Source of the DNA: Bacteroidota bacterium
GTDB lineage: Bacteria > Bacteroidota > Bacteroidia > Chitinophagales > Chitinophagaceae
DNA: 6,817 bases
Direction of reading: 5' to 3'
Assembly (NCBI GenBank): GCA_029778965.1
Contig: JAKPBL010000153.1
Coordinates: 1-6,817, forward strand
Part shown: positions 6,367 through 6,817 of the stretch, piece by piece
Layout: every line of letters begins with the position of its first letter
How positions within the stretch are numbered: position 1 is the stretch's first letter
Notes under the pieces: model-generated
What the model saw: the letters and a program-made list of their open reading frames with translations, nothing else
Database searches by the model: none
What the model was told of the DNA's origin: nothing
Position numbers and translations under genes: made by a program

Positions 6367-6817
6367 TTATTTTTTGAAGGTCACTTTGTGCAGGCGGTCT
6401 TCACGCTGCAGGTCTTTGTGTATGTTGTCGAGGATGCCGTTGACGAACTGCCCGCTCTGCGGGGTACTGTATTCCTTGGCCAGGTCGATGTATTCGTTGA
6501 TGGTCACTTTGGGCGGAATGGTCTCGAAATAGAGAAATTCACAAACGCCCATTTGCATCAGGATCATATCGAGGGTGGCGATCCGTTCGGGGTCCCAGTT
6601 TTTCAGTTTCGGTTTGATCAGGTCGAGGGTCTGCTCTTTTTTAGCAATGACGGTGGTCAGCAGGTCGCTCGCAAAGCCGGCTTTTTCGTCGCTGATCAGC
6701 CGCCGGAAATCAAAGCTGCCGGGTTTATGCAGGTATTGCTGTGCCAACTGGTGCACCATTTCACAATCATCGTCCCAGTTGGTGAAATGTTCTTCCAGGT
6801 GGCTGGTAAATGATTCA
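6367..6817 (-). CDS. nusB: Transcription antitermination factor NusB, C-terminal part (5' end beyond window)
   Basis: NusB joins NusE (ribosomal protein S10) on boxA RNA and supports antitermination of rRNA operons. The frame is open to the right edge, giving the last 149 residues up to the TAA at 6369-6367. The visible part contains the all-helical NusB core: ISDEKAGFASDLLTTVI, LKNWDPERIATLDMILMQMG, and the most conserved segment IPPKVTINEYIDLAKEY followed by FVNGILDNI. The stretch before it (SFTSHLEEHFTNWDDD) belongs to the longer N-terminal region typical of Bacteroidota NusB, which is about twice the length of the E. coli protein. The ATG at 6759 is internal, because the conserved reading frame continues upstream without a break. 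It is the most upstream gene of the run visible here. Confidence 0.93.
   Translation of the reverse strand, partial: ESFTSHLEEHFTNWDDDCEMVHQLAQQYLHKPGSFDFRRLISDEKAGFASDLLTTVIAKKEQTLDLIKPKLKNWDPERIATLDMILMQMGVCEFLYFETIPPKVTINEYIDLAKEYSTPQSGQFVNGILDNIHKDLQREDRLHKVTFKK

Overview
The window comes from a Bacteroidota chromosome, most likely Chitinophagaceae or a close relative. The evidence is a fused secDF gene, a long-type NusB C-terminus ahead of a DUF1573 lipoprotein and yajC, TAnnTTTG-type -7 promoter elements, A-rich leaders without Shine-Dalgarno sequences, and a lipoprotein with an acidic export signal after its cysteine. The assignment rests on reading the proteins; no search was run.

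Layout: (1) 1-2325, minus strand: secDF, of which the first 775 codons are present; the C-terminal part of the SecF half lies beyond the left edge. (2) 2326-2492: divergent intergenic region with a consensus -7 box for secDF. (3) 2493-3215, plus strand: a 240-aa lipoprotein with two DUF4397-like segments. (4) 3277-4467, plus strand: a class I PLP aminotransferase of the aspartate aminotransferase type, with its own -7 box and a stem-loop terminator. (5) 4468-4952: a convergent intergenic region of 485 bp filled by an unusual repeat structure. Two 91-bp arms are perfect inverted copies of each other 155 bp apart, and each arm carries a 21-nt tandem array. (6) 4953-6817, minus strand: a compact run in transcription order nusB (partial), DUF1573 lipoprotein, yajC, coaE, with gaps of 2, 20 and 15 nt.

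Functionally, SecDF and YajC are the accessory membrane components of the Sec translocase, so two parts of one machine are encoded within about 3 kb of each other on the same strand. NusB (rRNA antitermination) and CoaE (last step of CoA synthesis) are housekeeping genes linked to yajC in this operon. The coding genes are ordinary core genes. The part least explained by known function is the inverted and tandem repeat between aspC and coaE, which would form a very long RNA hairpin if transcribed from either side.
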